Assembly (NCBI RefSeq): GCF_002251755.1
Contig: NZ_NOXT01000124.1
Location: 62,001-126,000, forward strand
Length of the DNA: 64,000 nt
Source of the DNA: Sandarakinorhabdus cyanobacteriorum
GTDB taxonomy: Bacteria; Pseudomonadota; Alphaproteobacteria; Sphingomonadales; Sphingomonadaceae
Direction: 5' to 3'
The position numbers and the translations under genes are program-made. Shown one piece after another: positions 7,524-16,326 of the stretch. The notes under the pieces are model-generated. The model saw only the letters and a program-made list of their open reading frames with translations. It ran no database searches and had not been told where the DNA came from. The first letter of the stretch is position 1. Each line of letters opens with the position of its first letter.

Positions 7524-8075
7524 TCACTCGATATCGTCACCGGGGCGCGGCGGCGGCGGGGGTGGCGGCGGCATGTCGCCCGCCTGACCGCCACCGGGCC
7601 CGCGGCGCTGCTGCCAGCGCTCGCGCCAGCCGGCCATGCGTTGTTCCATGCGGGCCTTCATGGCGCGGCTGTCGGCGGCGAAGGCCTTGCGGTCTTCGGG
7701 GCTCAGCTTCTGGAAAGCGGCGAGCATGGCGGCCTGCTTGGCATCGCGGCTGGCTTCGGCGACGGCGCGTTCTTCCTCCATCGCGCGTTTCACGGCGGCG
7801 GTGTCAAAACGGTCGGCGGCAAGCGCGGCGAGCAGCTTTTCGCGCGCGGCCTCCACCTTCTGCCGGCTGGCGCGACGGTCATCGCCGGCCATCATCGCCT
7901 CGCGGATAGTGGCGCGGCCGGCCTCGCTCATCGACGGGAACATGCGATGGCCCATCATGCGGTGGTGGGCGCGGGCATCGCCGGCCGTCGGCGGAGCGGG
8001 CGGGGGCGGCGGCATTTGCGCCAGCGCCGGGCCGGCCAGCAGCAGGGCCGCGACGGCGATCAGTTTCGGGCTCAT
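7524..8075 (-). CDS. Periplasmic Spy/CnrX-like metal or stress sensor
   Basis: A 183-residue exported protein. Residues 1-19 are a signal peptide (MSPKLIAVAALLLAGPALAQ), followed by Pro-rich linkers and a helical core (about 45-150) with many Arg, Glu and Met residues, as in the heavy-metal-resistance/Spy-like superfamily. The tail is poly-Pro (MPPPPPPPPRPGDD). His and Met residues (HHRMMGHRM) near the start of the core could bind metal. It is the last of three overlapping genes after an ECF sigma factor and a membrane anti-sigma factor, an arrangement like cnrYXH, so a sensing role for this protein is inferred. The signal itself is unknown. Confidence 0.72.
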   Translation of the reverse strand: MSPKLIAVAALLLAGPALAQMPPPPPAPPTAGDARAHHRMMGHRMFPSMSEAGRATIREAMMAGDDRRASRQKVEAAREKLLAALAADRFDTAAVKRAMEEERAVAEASRDAKQAAMLAAFQKLSPEDRKAFAADSRAMKARMEQRMAGWRERWQQRRGPGGGQAGDMPPPPPPPPRPGDDIE

Positions 8076-8548
8076 ATCAACTCTTCCTCGGCAGCTGTCG
8101 GCGTGAACACATAGGCGAAGGCGGCATCGGCCTCGGCCTGCTCAACCCCGGCCGACGGCGGGGTGGCAGCGGCAATGGTGGGGGCGCCATTGCCGGATTG
8201 GGGTTGCAGGCCCAGCCAGCCGCCGACGGCGACGACCAGCGCCAGGCTGGCGGCGACGGCGGCCGGCATCCAGCGGCGGGTGGCAGGCGCATGCGGCATC
8301 TGTTGGGGCATCTGCTGGGGTTGGGCAGTGATGGCGGCGACATCGACGGCCATCGCTGGCAGCGGTGCGTTCAGCCAATCGGTGAGCGCGGCATCGATGG
8401 CGCGGGCGTCGGCCAGGGCGGCGGCGACGGCGGCATCGCTGGCGGCAAGCGCCAGCAGGGCGGCGCGTTGGTCCGCCGGCCAGCGGGCCGGATCGGCGCC
8501 GTGGCTGGCGATGATGTCCAGCGCGGTTTGGGTGGAAAGGGCGGTCAC
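8072..8548 (-). CDS. Putative membrane anti-sigma factor
   Basis: A 158-residue protein with a cytoplasmic N-terminal region (1-92), one transmembrane helix (about 94-114) and a short periplasmic tail. The N-terminal motif DPARWPADQRAALLALAASDAAV is common in small proteins encoded after ECF sigma genes. It overlaps the sigma gene upstream (8545-8548) and the Spy-like sensor downstream (8072-8075), each by four bases, which implies fixed stoichiometry. The function is inferred from position and topology rather than from a recognised anti-sigma domain. No zinc-binding HxxxCxxC motif is present. Confidence 0.68.
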   Translation of the reverse strand: MTALSTQTALDIIASHGADPARWPADQRAALLALAASDAAVAAALADARAIDAALTDWLNAPLPAMAVDVAAITAQPQQMPQQMPHAPATRRWMPAAVAASLALVVAVGGWLGLQPQSGNGAPTIAAATPPSAGVEQAEADAAFAYVFTPTAAEEELI

Positions 8549-9141
8549 AGGTCTGAACCTTCGGTCAACATTGTCTTGAGCATGATACGGGCGCGGCCGA
8601 GCAATCCCTCGACCGCCTTGGGGGTGGTCTCCATCCGCTCGGCGATTTCGGCCATGGACAGGCCATCGCCGTGGAACAGGGCGAGGGCGAGGCGCTGGCG
8701 GGCGTTGAGGCTGGCCATGGCGGCGGCGAGCCGGGCCTGTTGGTCGGCGGCGATGGCCTGGTGTTCGGGATCGGGCCGGCTGTCGGCCAGGTCAAAGGCA
8801 TCGTCGATCGGCTGCACCGGGCGGATGGCGCGGCGGCGATCGAGGCAGAGGTTGATGAGGATGCGGCGGAACCAGGCATCGGCCGAGCCGCGCGCCGGAT
8901 CAAAGCGGTGCGCCTCGGTCCACAGGCGGGCGAAGGCCTGTTGGCAGGCATCCTGCGCCTCGGCGGCGTCATTCAGGGTGCGCCACGCCAGCGCCAGCGC
9001 CGGCCGTTCCAGTTGCCGCACCAGCGCGGTGAAGGCGGCGGCATCGCCCTGGGCCACGCGCAGCAGCAGCGCCGTCGCCAGCGAAGGGGCGGCAGGGGGA
9101 GCCAGGGCAGTTGGGCCGGGAGCGGGCGTTTCCATGCGCAT
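8545..9141 (-). CDS. ECF-type RNA polymerase sigma factor
   Basis: A 198-residue sigma-70 family factor with only regions 2 and 4. Region 2 covers about residues 30-105 (AFTALVRQLERPALALAWRTL, AEDACQ-like AEAQDACQQAFARLW, then DAWFRRILINLCLDRRR). Region 4 covers about 135-190 (ALNARQRLALALFHGDGLSMAEIAERMETTPKAVEGLL-like helix-turn-helix). It would direct polymerase to a small regulon, held off by the downstream anti-sigma factor. The start overlaps the deacetylase stop by one base (TGATG), so the deacetylase may be co-transcribed. The first 25 residues are Pro/Ala-rich, and a later start is possible. Confidence 0.9.
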   Translation of the reverse strand: MRMETPAPGPTALAPPAAPSLATALLLRVAQGDAAAFTALVRQLERPALALAWRTLNDAAEAQDACQQAFARLWTEAHRFDPARGSADAWFRRILINLCLDRRRAIRPVQPIDDAFDLADSRPDPEHQAIAADQQARLAAAMASLNARQRLALALFHGDGLSMAEIAERMETTPKAVEGLLGRARIMLKTMLTEGSDL

Positions 9142-10070
9142 CAGCCCCCGATACGGACGCCCGGCGGCATTTCCCCCGCGTTGGCGGCCTGCCAGCCGGC
9201 GATCAGGCCGGCAGCGTGGCGGGCGGCGATGGTGGCGGGGTCGCCATAGCCGCCGCCCAGGGTGACGACGAGGGGCACGCCGGCGGCGCGGCAGGTGCGG
9301 GCGACATGGGCATCGCGGGCGGCCAGCCCGGCATCGGTGAGGGCGAGGCGGCCGAGCCGATCATCGGCATGCGGGTCCACCCCGGCCTGCAGCATGACGA
9401 GGCCAGGCCGCCACTGGCGCAGCGCATCGGCCAGTGCATCGGCGAGGATGGCGCGATAATCGGCATCGCCCACACCATCGGGCAGGCCGATATCGCGGTG
9501 GGAACGGGCCTTGCGCACCGGGAAGTTGCGCTCTGCATGGATCGACAGGGTGAAGACATCGTCGCGGCCGGCCATGATCAGCGCGGTGCCATCGCCCTGG
9601 TGGACATCAAGATCGAGGATGAGGATGCGCGCCACCGCGCCTTCGGCCACCAGCCGGTGGGCAGCGATGGCAAGATCGTTGGTGACGCAATAGCCGGCAC
9701 CGCCATCCGGCCCGGCATGATGGCTGCCGCCGGCGCCATTGGCGGCCCAGCCATGGGCGAGGGCGTGGCAGGCGGCCGCCCAGGTGCCGCCGGCGACCAG
9801 CCGGGTGCGGCGGGCGACGGCGGGGGTGACGGGGATGCCGATGCGGCGTTCGATGGCGGGCGGCACGGCGGCGGCCAGCACCGCTGCGACATAATCGGGA
9901 TCATGCACCGCCGACAGCCAGCACTCCGGCATGGGTTCGGGGGTGAACAGCTGCACGGCCTGCCCGGCGGCGGCGAGCGCGGCCGGCAGCAGGGCATATT
10001 TGTCCATCGGGAAGCGGTGGCCGGGGGTGAGGGCCACGCTGTAGTCCGGATGGTGGAACAGCGGCAGCAA
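9141..10070 (-). CDS. Histone-deacetylase-family (AcuC/APAH-like) deacetylase
   Basis: A 309-residue arginase-fold deacetylase. The catalytic His pair is H117-H118 in [15 protein letters not shown]. The zinc ligands are D155 and H157 in [11 protein letters not shown] and D232 in [14 protein letters not shown]. The glycine-rich LGGGYG loop follows near residue 272. Bacterial members remove acyl groups from acetyl-polyamines, acetoin-related substrates or acetyl-lysine. The substrate here is not deducible. Its stop overlaps the ECF sigma start, a tight linkage unusual for this family. Confidence 0.88.
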   Translation of the reverse strand: MLPLFHHPDYSVALTPGHRFPMDKYALLPAALAAAGQAVQLFTPEPMPECWLSAVHDPDYVAAVLAAAVPPAIERRIGIPVTPAVARRTRLVAGGTWAAACHALAHGWAANGAGGSHHAGPDGGAGYCVTNDLAIAAHRLVAEGAVARILILDLDVHQGDGTALIMAGRDDVFTLSIHAERNFPVRKARSHRDIGLPDGVGDADYRAILADALADALRQWRPGLVMLQAGVDPHADDRLGRLALTDAGLAARDAHVARTCRAAGVPLVVTLGGGYGDPATIAARHAAGLIAGWQAANAGEMPPGVRIGG

Positions 10071-10106
10071 GCCGAACTCTCCCCTGCCTTGCGCGTGTGA
10101 AACCCC

Positions 10107-10157
10107 TCTCCCGGGCCGCCTGCGGCGTCTCTCGACCTCTCCCCCAAGGGGAGAGGT
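10107..10157. repeat. Short intergenic hairpin repeat of a second type
   Basis: The segment reads CTCTCCCGGGCCGCC...ACCTCTCCCC-CAA-GGGGAGAGGT. The last part is a perfect 10-bp stem with a three-base loop (10135-10157). It resembles but is distinct from the seven composite palindromes. It lies between pepN and the deacetylase and may act as a weak terminator for the minus-strand deacetylase-side read-through or for pepN mRNA 5' processing. Confidence 0.6.
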
Positions 10158-10160
10158 GAT

Positions 10161-12752
10161 TCAGGCAAGCGCCCGTGAGGCCATTTCCAGCACATCCTTG
10201 GACATGCCGGGCGCGGCGACGATGCGTTCCAGTTCGGCGCGCATCAGGGCGGCGCGCACCGCATCAAAGCGGCGCCAGCGGCCGAGCGGCACCGCCAGCC
10301 GGGCGGCGCTCTGCGGATTCAAGCGGTCCACCGCGATCAGCTGATCGGCGAGCAGGCGATAGCCGGCGCCATCGGCGGCGTGGAACCAGCGCTGGTTGGC
10401 GGCAAAGGCGCCGACGAGGCTGCGCAGCCGGTTGGGGTTGGACGGGGTGAAATCCGGGTGTTTCAACAGCCGCTCAACCTGGTCGAGCACATCGGGGCGG
10501 TTGGCCAGCGCCTGGGCGCTGAACCATTTGTCGATCACGTCGTTGTTGCCGGCAAAGCGCTGGTGGAAATCGGCCAGCACGGCGGCGCGGGCCCCCTGAG
10601 CCGTTGTTGCCTGGCTGTTCACCAGCGCCCTCAGCGCCGCCAGCCGGTCCGTCATGGTCAGCGCGGCGTGATATTGGGTTTCGGCCGCCGCAAAGGCGCG
10701 ATCCGATCCGGCGGTGACAAGATAGGACAGGGCGACATTGGCGAGGCGGCGGCTGCCCTTGGCTTCGGGCGTCAGCGCGGTTTCGCGGCCGGCCAGCGCG
10801 GTGCGCTCCCGCTCATAGGCCGCCCACCATTCGGATTCGAGGCCGGTGGCGATGGCCATGCGCGCGGCCTCGCGGCGGCGGTGGATCGCCTCCACATCCA
10901 CGATGGTGGCGGCATCGCCGATGAAGCTCTCGGTCGGCAGCAGCACCGCCTCCCCCTTGAAGGCGGCATCGAGGCCAGGATCGGCCAGTGTGCCCCTGAC
11001 CGCCTCGACCAGCGGGGCAGGATCATCGTCGCTGCCCAGCACCGAGAGGGCGAGCTGCTGGAACGCCTCCCACCGGGCGAAGGGATCATCATCATGGGCG
11101 GCGAGGAAGGCCAGGTCGGCGCGGGCCGTGTCCGCCTCCACCACCACGGGGGCCGAAAAGCCGCGGTTGAGGCTGGGCAGCACCGGTTCGGGCAGATCGG
11201 CGAAGGTGAGGTGCGTCACCGCTTCGCGCAGTTCCACCACCTGTTCATCGCCGATGCGGCGGCCGCTGGTGCGGCCGATGAGGGCGAGGCGGAAGGGCAT
11301 GTGCACCGGCTGCTTGTCGGGCTGGCCCGGCGTTGGCGGCACCGTCTGGCGCAGCACCAGTTCGGCGCGGCCGCCCTGCTGGGTGAGCGTGACCGAAACG
11401 CGCGGGGTGCCGGCCTGTTCATACCAGCGGCGGAACTGCTTGAGATCGATGCCGTTGGCATCCTCCATCGCCTTGAGCCAATCCTCGCAGGTGACGGCCT
11501 CGCCATCATGGCGGTCGAAATAAAGATCGGTGCCGCGCCGGAAGCCGTCCACACCCAGGAGGGCGTGCAGCATGCGGATCACCTCCGCCCCCTTGTTGTA
11601 GACGGTGGCGGTGTAGAAATTGGCGATTTCCACATAATGATCGGGCCGGATCGGGTGAGCCAACGGGCCGGAATCCTCTGGAAACTGCACGGCGCGCAGG
11701 GCCCGCACATCATCGATGCGCTTGACGGCGGCGCTGCCCTGATCGGCGCTGAATTGCTGATCGCGGAACACGGTCAGCCCTTCCTTCAGGCTCAATTGGA
11801 ACCAGTCGCGGCAGGTGACGCGATTGCCCGTCCAGTTGTGGAAATATTCGTGCGCCACCACGCCGGCCACCGCATCGAAATCCATGTCGGTCGCGGTTTC
11901 GCTGTCGGCCAGGATATATTTGGAATTGAAGATGTTGAGGCCCTTGTTCTCCATCGCGCCGGCGTTGAAATCGGCGACAGCGACGATGTTGAACTCATCC
12001 AGATCATATTCGCGGCCATAGACGCGTTCATCAAATTCCATGCTGGCCTTCAGCGCCGCCATGGCGTGGGCACAGCGCGGCACATCGGCTGCCGCCGTCC
12101 AGATCGCCAGCTGCACCCGCCGGCCGTTCATGGTGACAAATTCATCGGTGAGCGCCGCCAACTGCCCGGCGACCAGCGCGAACAGATAGGAGGGCTTGGG
12201 CCAGGGATCGGTCCAGGTGATTTCGTGGCGGCCGCCGGGCAGATCGCGCGCCGCGCCGCGGTCCCCGTTGGACAGCAGGATGGGGTAGAGCGCCTTGTCC
12301 GCCTCCAGCCGCACCCGATAGCGCGACAGCACGTCGGGCCGGTCGGGGAACCAGGTGATGGAGCGGAAGCCTTCGGCCTCGCACTGGGTGACCAGCCGGC
12401 CCTCGCTGGCATAAAGCCCCATCAGGCGGGTGTTGCGGCTGGGGTGGATCACCACCTCGGTCTCGAACACCGCCTCGTCGCCATCAACCGGGATGGTCAG
12501 CGTGTCGCCATTGGGCCAGTTGGCGCAGCCCTTGCCGTTCAGCATGATGATGCGGGTTTCAAGGCCATGGCCATCGAGCACCAGCGGCCGGTCATGCCGG
12601 CCGTTGCGGCGCAGGTGGAGGCGGGCCTTCACCACGGTGCGCGTGGCATCGAGACGGATATCGAGCTCGATATCGGGCACCAGCCAGTCGGGCGGCTGAT
12701 AATCAGCCAGACGCACGGCAGCCAGCTGCGGATTGGATCGGGATTCGGCCAT
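10161..12752 (-). CDS. pepN: Aminopeptidase N (M1 family)
   Basis: An 863-residue M1 metallopeptidase, close to the E. coli PepN length of 870. The exopeptidase GAMEN motif is at 265-269. The zinc site is H301-E302-xx-H305 with E324 (HEYFHNWTGN...SLKEG). The C-terminal helical ARM-like domain has the usual NPNRLRSLVGAFAANQRWFH stretch. It removes N-terminal residues from peptides in the cytoplasm. The start MAESRSNPQLAAVRLADYQPPDW fits family N termini. It is a single gene flanked by intergenic palindromes on both sides. Confidence 0.96.
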   Translation of the reverse strand: MAESRSNPQLAAVRLADYQPPDWLVPDIELDIRLDATRTVVKARLHLRRNGRHDRPLVLDGHGLETRIIMLNGKGCANWPNGDTLTIPVDGDEAVFETEVVIHPSRNTRLMGLYASEGRLVTQCEAEGFRSITWFPDRPDVLSRYRVRLEADKALYPILLSNGDRGAARDLPGGRHEITWTDPWPKPSYLFALVAGQLAALTDEFVTMNGRRVQLAIWTAAADVPRCAHAMAALKASMEFDERVYGREYDLDEFNIVAVADFNAGAMENKGLNIFNSKYILADSETATDMDFDAVAGVVAHEYFHNWTGNRVTCRDWFQLSLKEGLTVFRDQQFSADQGSAAVKRIDDVRALRAVQFPEDSGPLAHPIRPDHYVEIANFYTATVYNKGAEVIRMLHALLGVDGFRRGTDLYFDRHDGEAVTCEDWLKAMEDANGIDLKQFRRWYEQAGTPRVSVTLTQQGGRAELVLRQTVPPTPGQPDKQPVHMPFRLALIGRTSGRRIGDEQVVELREAVTHLTFADLPEPVLPSLNRGFSAPVVVEADTARADLAFLAAHDDDPFARWEAFQQLALSVLGSDDDPAPLVEAVRGTLADPGLDAAFKGEAVLLPTESFIGDAATIVDVEAIHRRREAARMAIATGLESEWWAAYERERTALAGRETALTPEAKGSRRLANVALSYLVTAGSDRAFAAAETQYHAALTMTDRLAALRALVNSQATTAQGARAAVLADFHQRFAGNNDVIDKWFSAQALANRPDVLDQVERLLKHPDFTPSNPNRLRSLVGAFAANQRWFHAADGAGYRLLADQLIAVDRLNPQSAARLAVPLGRWRRFDAVRAALMRAELERIVAAPGMSKDVLEMASRALA

Positions 12753-12810
12753 GCGCCGATGGTGCGTCAGGGCGGGGCCGAGGGAAAGTTAATTATGGTG
12801 GGGTGGCCAG

Positions 12811-12921
12811 GACCTCCCCCGCTGGGGCTGTGCCCGCAGGGCGGAGGGGGCTGGCCAGGCACGGTCCTTGCAGGCCCCCTCCGTCGCGCTTCGCGCGCCA
12901 CCTCCCCCAGAGGGGGAGGAT
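12811..12921. repeat. Composite intergenic palindrome, copy D (degenerate left arm)
   Basis: The left arm is worn (ACCTCCCCCGCTGGGGCTGTGCC), while GGCGGAGGGGG, CCCCCTCCG and the right arm CACCTCCCCCAGAGGGGGAGG are intact. It lies between the minus-strand pepN start and the end of the LvaB-like gene. Confidence 0.85.
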
Positions 12922-12925
12922 CTTG

Positions 12926-13297
12926 TCAGGTCACTGGCACCGGGGGTGGCAGGCCCAAGGCGGCATAGGCGGCCTCGGCCTCCGCAATCAGCAGCGCCAG
13001 CGCGGCGCGGTTGCCGGTGGCCAGCGCCGCGCCCAGCGCAGCGTGGCGGGCGTCGCGGCCGGTGGCGGCCTCACCGAGCAGCGGCCGGGCGGCATCGGCC
13101 GCGGCAGCCTCCCGCGCCGGGCCATGGGCGGCTTCGGCGGCAGCCAGCATCAGGATCATCGCGGCGGTGCCGGCGGTGCCGCCGGCATAGTTGGCATCGG
13201 GCGCTTCCGGCTGGCCGAGCAGTTGCAGTGCCGGGGCGACTTCATTGGCCAACGCGGTGGCGACAGCGTTCAACAGGGCGGGGAGCGGCAGGCTCAT
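12926..13297 (-). CDS. Small LvaB-like (DUF6285-like) partner protein
   Basis: A 123-residue, Ala-rich, all-helical protein (LPALLNAVATALANEVAPALQ..., ending PPPVPVT). Its size, helical pattern and position directly after an APH-type kinase match LvaB of the levulinate pathway, a small protein required by the kinase LvaA, and the DUF6285 family often encoded there. Sequence similarity is only recognised by pattern, so this assignment is tentative. Its start overlaps the kinase stop by four bases (13294-13297), implying a complex. There is no signal peptide or membrane segment. Confidence 0.5.
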   Translation of the reverse strand: MSLPLPALLNAVATALANEVAPALQLLGQPEAPDANYAGGTAGTAAMILMLAAAEAAHGPAREAAAADAARPLLGEAATGRDARHAALGAALATGNRAALALLIAEAEAAYAALGLPPPVPVT

Positions 13298-14277
13298 AGA
13301 CCCTCCAGCGCCTTGGCCAGGGTGAGGGTGTGAAAGCGATAGGGGATGGTGCCGGCGAACATCAGCACGGGATCATGGCTGCGGCCATCGATGATCTCGC
13401 GCGCGGCGCTGATCCAGATCACCAGCCCCTGCACCTGCGCCATGATCCGCCACCAGGCCCAGGCTATTGGATCGAGCGTGAGGCCCGAAGCCGCTTCCCA
13501 GGCGGCAATCGCCTCGGCCAGGGGCAGCATGCCGCCGGCCTTGCCGCTGAAATGCGACCAGAGCGGATCACAGGCCCAGGCCAGATCCTCGTGCGCGTCG
13601 CCGGCATGGACCATTTCCCAATCGAGGATGGCGAGCAGCCGGCCGGCGCCATCGTGGAGGAAATTGCCGGAGCGATAATCGCCGTGGACGATGCTGAGGC
13701 GCGGCGGCGCGGGCGGCGGGTTGGCGGCGAGCCAGGCCATCGCCGCCTCCAGCACCGGTTCGGGGCGGAACCGGTCGGCGGCATAGGCGGCCTGCCAGTG
13801 CGCCAGCCGGGCCAACGCCGGATGGGTGGGTGGCGCGTCGAGACCGGCGGCGGTGGGGTCGCCGGCATGGACGCGGCCCAGCGCCGTGAAGAATTGCTGG
13901 CCAACGCTGGCGCCATGGTCGCCATAGGGTTCCGGATCGAGCAGGCCGGCCGCCTGCCCGCCAGCCACCTCACGCATCAGGAAGCCTGGGGAACCGAAGC
14001 TTTCGGGCCCGGCATCGCAGAAGATCGGTTCGGGCACCGGCACATCGCTGCCGGCAAAGCATTGGATGGCGCGATATTCGGCGAGACGGTCCGTCTCGAT
14101 CAGGCTGGAGGGTGGGTCACGCCGCAGCACCACAGATTCGCGCCGGCCGGAGGCGCCGGTGACATCGCAGCGATAGGTCTGCCGGGCGGAACCGCCGTGG
14201 AAGCGCTTGAGGCCGCTGATCTCCACCGCCTCCCCCCAATGGCCGGCAAACCAGCGCGCGAGATGGTCAGCCGGCAA
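13294..14277 (-). CDS. APH-fold kinase, LvaA/ACAD10-kinase-like
   Basis: A 327-residue aminoglycoside-phosphotransferase-fold kinase. The Brenner motif is HGDYRSGNFLHDGAGRLLAILDWEMVHAGDAHEDLAW, with catalytic Asp of HGD, the Asn of GN and the Mg-binding Asp of LDWE. This form is typical of the kinase group that phosphorylates hydroxyacyl-CoAs (LvaA, ACAD10/11 kinase domains) rather than antibiotic kinases. The best start is TTG 14277, which overlaps the end of the upstream gene. The longer ATG frame from 14403 merely shadows that gene. It is followed, with overlap, by the LvaB-like gene. The true substrate is unknown. Confidence 0.75.
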   Translation of the reverse strand: MPADHLARWFAGHWGEAVEISGLKRFHGGSARQTYRCDVTGASGRRESVVLRRDPPSSLIETDRLAEYRAIQCFAGSDVPVPEPIFCDAGPESFGSPGFLMREVAGGQAAGLLDPEPYGDHGASVGQQFFTALGRVHAGDPTAAGLDAPPTHPALARLAHWQAAYAADRFRPEPVLEAAMAWLAANPPPAPPRLSIVHGDYRSGNFLHDGAGRLLAILDWEMVHAGDAHEDLAWACDPLWSHFSGKAGGMLPLAEAIAAWEAASGLTLDPIAWAWWRIMAQVQGLVIWISAAREIIDGRSHDPVLMFAGTIPYRFHTLTLAKALEGL

Positions 14278-15367
14278 GATCGAACAGCTCCCGGAAACCC
14301 GACGGCGCGTGCGGGCCGATGGCCAATTGTTCGAACAGGCCGCGGCCCGGCACCGGGGCAGCCCCGGCGATGGACAGGCTGGCGGTGGACAGGCCCTGGA
14401 CATGGGCGTTCATCGGATTGGCGGGATCAACGCTGGCCAGATCGATGACCTCGTGCGCCAGCGCTTCGGCCCCCTGGAACATGCCGTGGCCGCGCGTGGG
14501 GTGGCCATAACCGATGCCCCGCATCATGAAATTGTCGCCAATGGCGAAATCGACGCTGACCGGCCGGCCATCGGGCAGCCGTGCCTCCAGCCGGGCGGCG
14601 CCGGCGTGGCGGCTGCCGGGGCGGAAGGCCAGCGCCATGCGGGCATCGTCGAGCGGGAATTCGGCACCATCCTTGAGTCGGACGAGCACGCCGGCGCGGT
14701 TCCATGGCCGGCCGTGTTCATCATCGTTGGAATGGAAGAACAGGTGCCAATCATCAAAGGCGGTCGGCGTCCACAGCCAGAAGAATTGCGGCGGCGTGGG
14801 TGGCTGCACGGCCTGGGGATCGGGCGCGCCGATCGGGCGCACGCCCCAGCTGCGGTCCCGCGTGCCGCGCCAGCCGGCGAGATCATGCGTGGTGCCGGCG
14901 GCGGTGATTTGGCCCTGCCACTGGCCGCCTTGTGTCATCCGGGTCACGTCCATCAGGGTGCGGGTGCCGTTGCGGCGGATGAAGCGCGGTTCGAGGATGG
15001 GGGCGGCGCGGCCGGTGAAGTTGAGCTCGCCGCTGATGCCGGTGTCGTTGGGGGCGATGCTGAGCCGCAGCTTGTGCAGCGGTTCCAGCACGTCGAGCCT
15101 GACCGGGCCGATGCGCAGGTCCATCCGCTCCCCGCCCAGCACGCGGCTGGCAAACAGGCTGTGCTGCTGGCCGGCGTGGAGGATGGAGACGGCGCAATCG
15201 ATGATGTTGAGGTGCGGATAGACGCCGAGCGCCGCGCCGATGACGGCGCTGCCGTCGGGGCTTTGGGCGCTGAAGAAATAGCGGTCGTAGAAATTGCGGT
15301 CGGTGCCCGAAACCGCGATCGGCTCCGGCGTCTGGTGGATGGGATAATCGTCGGCCCGGCTCAGCAT
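14267..15367 (-). CDS. CrtC/AttH-like beta protein of unknown function (DUF7064/7065-like)
   Basis: A 366-residue protein predicted to be mostly beta strand. The signature GTRDRSWGVRP sits near residue 170, with FFWLWTPTAFDDWHLFFHSNDD following. These resemble the lipocalin-like double domain of hydroxyneurosporene synthase (CrtC)/AttH and the DUF7064/7065 families that often neighbour LvaA-type kinases. The N terminus (SGTDRNFYDRYFFSAQSPDG) also fits. CrtC-like proteins act as hydratases or isomerases on lipids. Whether this one is an enzyme or a carrier is unknown. No signal peptide is seen. The gene overlaps the kinase by 11 bases and follows the dioxygenase after 54 bases. Confidence 0.6.
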   Translation of the reverse strand: MLSRADDYPIHQTPEPIAVSGTDRNFYDRYFFSAQSPDGSAVIGAALGVYPHLNIIDCAVSILHAGQQHSLFASRVLGGERMDLRIGPVRLDVLEPLHKLRLSIAPNDTGISGELNFTGRAAPILEPRFIRRNGTRTLMDVTRMTQGGQWQGQITAAGTTHDLAGWRGTRDRSWGVRPIGAPDPQAVQPPTPPQFFWLWTPTAFDDWHLFFHSNDDEHGRPWNRAGVLVRLKDGAEFPLDDARMALAFRPGSRHAGAARLEARLPDGRPVSVDFAIGDNFMMRGIGYGHPTRGHGMFQGAEALAHEVIDLASVDPANPMNAHVQGLSTASLSIAGAAPVPGRGLFEQLAIGPHAPSGFRELFDLAG

Positions 15368-15421
15368 GGCCGGATGGTTGGCCAGGCGGGCCGGGCCGGC
15401 AAGCTGGTGAAATGCGCCGGG

Positions 15422-16312
15422 TCAGCTGCGCACCTGTGCAGTGATGCTGGCGAGCAGTTCGCTGTCGGAAAAGCCCGACAGGCCATCACCGTGGCCCAGC
15501 ACCCATTGCGGGCTCACCACTTCCGGCCCCTGCCCCGGCGGCAGCGGCGGCGTGAAATAGCCGAGCGCATAGCTGCCCATGGCATAGCCCAGCACCGCCT
15601 GCAGCGCCGGATCGAGCGTGCGGGCGATGGCCGGCGGGCAGGACAGATATTGATTCTCCTCCTGCCGCAGCCAGCCCAGCGTGTAGGTGAGGTTGAGGCC
15701 GATGCGATCCATGGTGGAGCGGTTTTCGCCGCCGCCGTGGAACACCCCGCCGGTGTAGACGAGGACGGAGCCGCGCTTCATCACGGCGGGCACGATCTCG
15801 TGCGGTTCGGTCACCCGGCTGTCGGGCCAGTCGAGCGAGCCGGGGACGAGTTGGGTCGCGCCATTGTCGGCGGTGAAATCGGTGACGGCCCAGATGGTGT
15901 TGAGCTGGGGTTCGACGTGGGCAAGATGCGTGCCCCAGGCCCAGCGATCACGGTGGATAGCCTGGGCCTTCTGGCCGGGGCGGATGCGGATGGCCTGGGT
16001 GAGGTGCAGTTGCCAGCGCTCGCAAAAGGGTTTGAGCAGATCATCGCACAGGGCGTGGATGAGGGGATGCATGACGAGATCGCGCACGCGGGGGCTGCGG
16101 GCGACAAGCGCGCCGGTGCGGGTGGTGAAGTGCCCGGTGAAATCATCGCGGCCGTTGGGTGTCGCCTCCAGCCAGGGGGCGATTTCGGCGGCCAGCGCGG
16201 CCATCGCGGCATCGGGGATCAGGCCATCGATGATGATGGCGCCATCCCGGCGCAGGGCGGCCATGATCGCGGCGGGATCGGCGGTGGCGGGAAAATGCTG
16301 GACGTTTGGCAT
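15422..16312 (-). CDS. Phytanoyl-CoA dioxygenase (PhyH) family Fe(II)/2-oxoglutarate enzyme
   Basis: A 296-residue protein with the 2-His-1-carboxylate site H120-x-D122 (AIHRDRWAWGTH) and distal H192 (VFHGGGENRS), with R198 positioned to bind 2-oxoglutarate. The core VEPQLNTIWAVTDFTADNGATQLVPGSLDW is typical of PhyH hydroxylases. It would hydroxylate an organic substrate at an unactivated carbon. The substrate is not evident. The start at 16312 (MPNVQHFPATADP) follows the TetR gene by 14 bases, so the regulator and the four downstream genes appear to be one operon. Confidence 0.87.
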   Translation of the reverse strand: MPNVQHFPATADPAAIMAALRRDGAIIIDGLIPDAAMAALAAEIAPWLEATPNGRDDFTGHFTTRTGALVARSPRVRDLVMHPLIHALCDDLLKPFCERWQLHLTQAIRIRPGQKAQAIHRDRWAWGTHLAHVEPQLNTIWAVTDFTADNGATQLVPGSLDWPDSRVTEPHEIVPAVMKRGSVLVYTGGVFHGGGENRSTMDRIGLNLTYTLGWLRQEENQYLSCPPAIARTLDPALQAVLGYAMGSYALGYFTPPLPPGQGPEVVSPQWVLGHGDGLSGFSDSELLASITAQVRS

Positions 16313-16326
16313 CGGGCGTCTCCGGT

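Noticed and set aside
10380-12968. An 862-codon plus-strand open frame opposite pepN
   Set aside because: The minus strand encodes a complete PepN with HEYFH and GAMEN motifs. The plus frame is an antisense by-product of high GC content, with no family motifs.
13294-14403. Longer start for the APH-fold kinase at 14403
   Set aside because: The extra N-terminal residues lie wholly within the upstream CrtC-like coding region and have shadow composition; TTG 14277 fits the family better.
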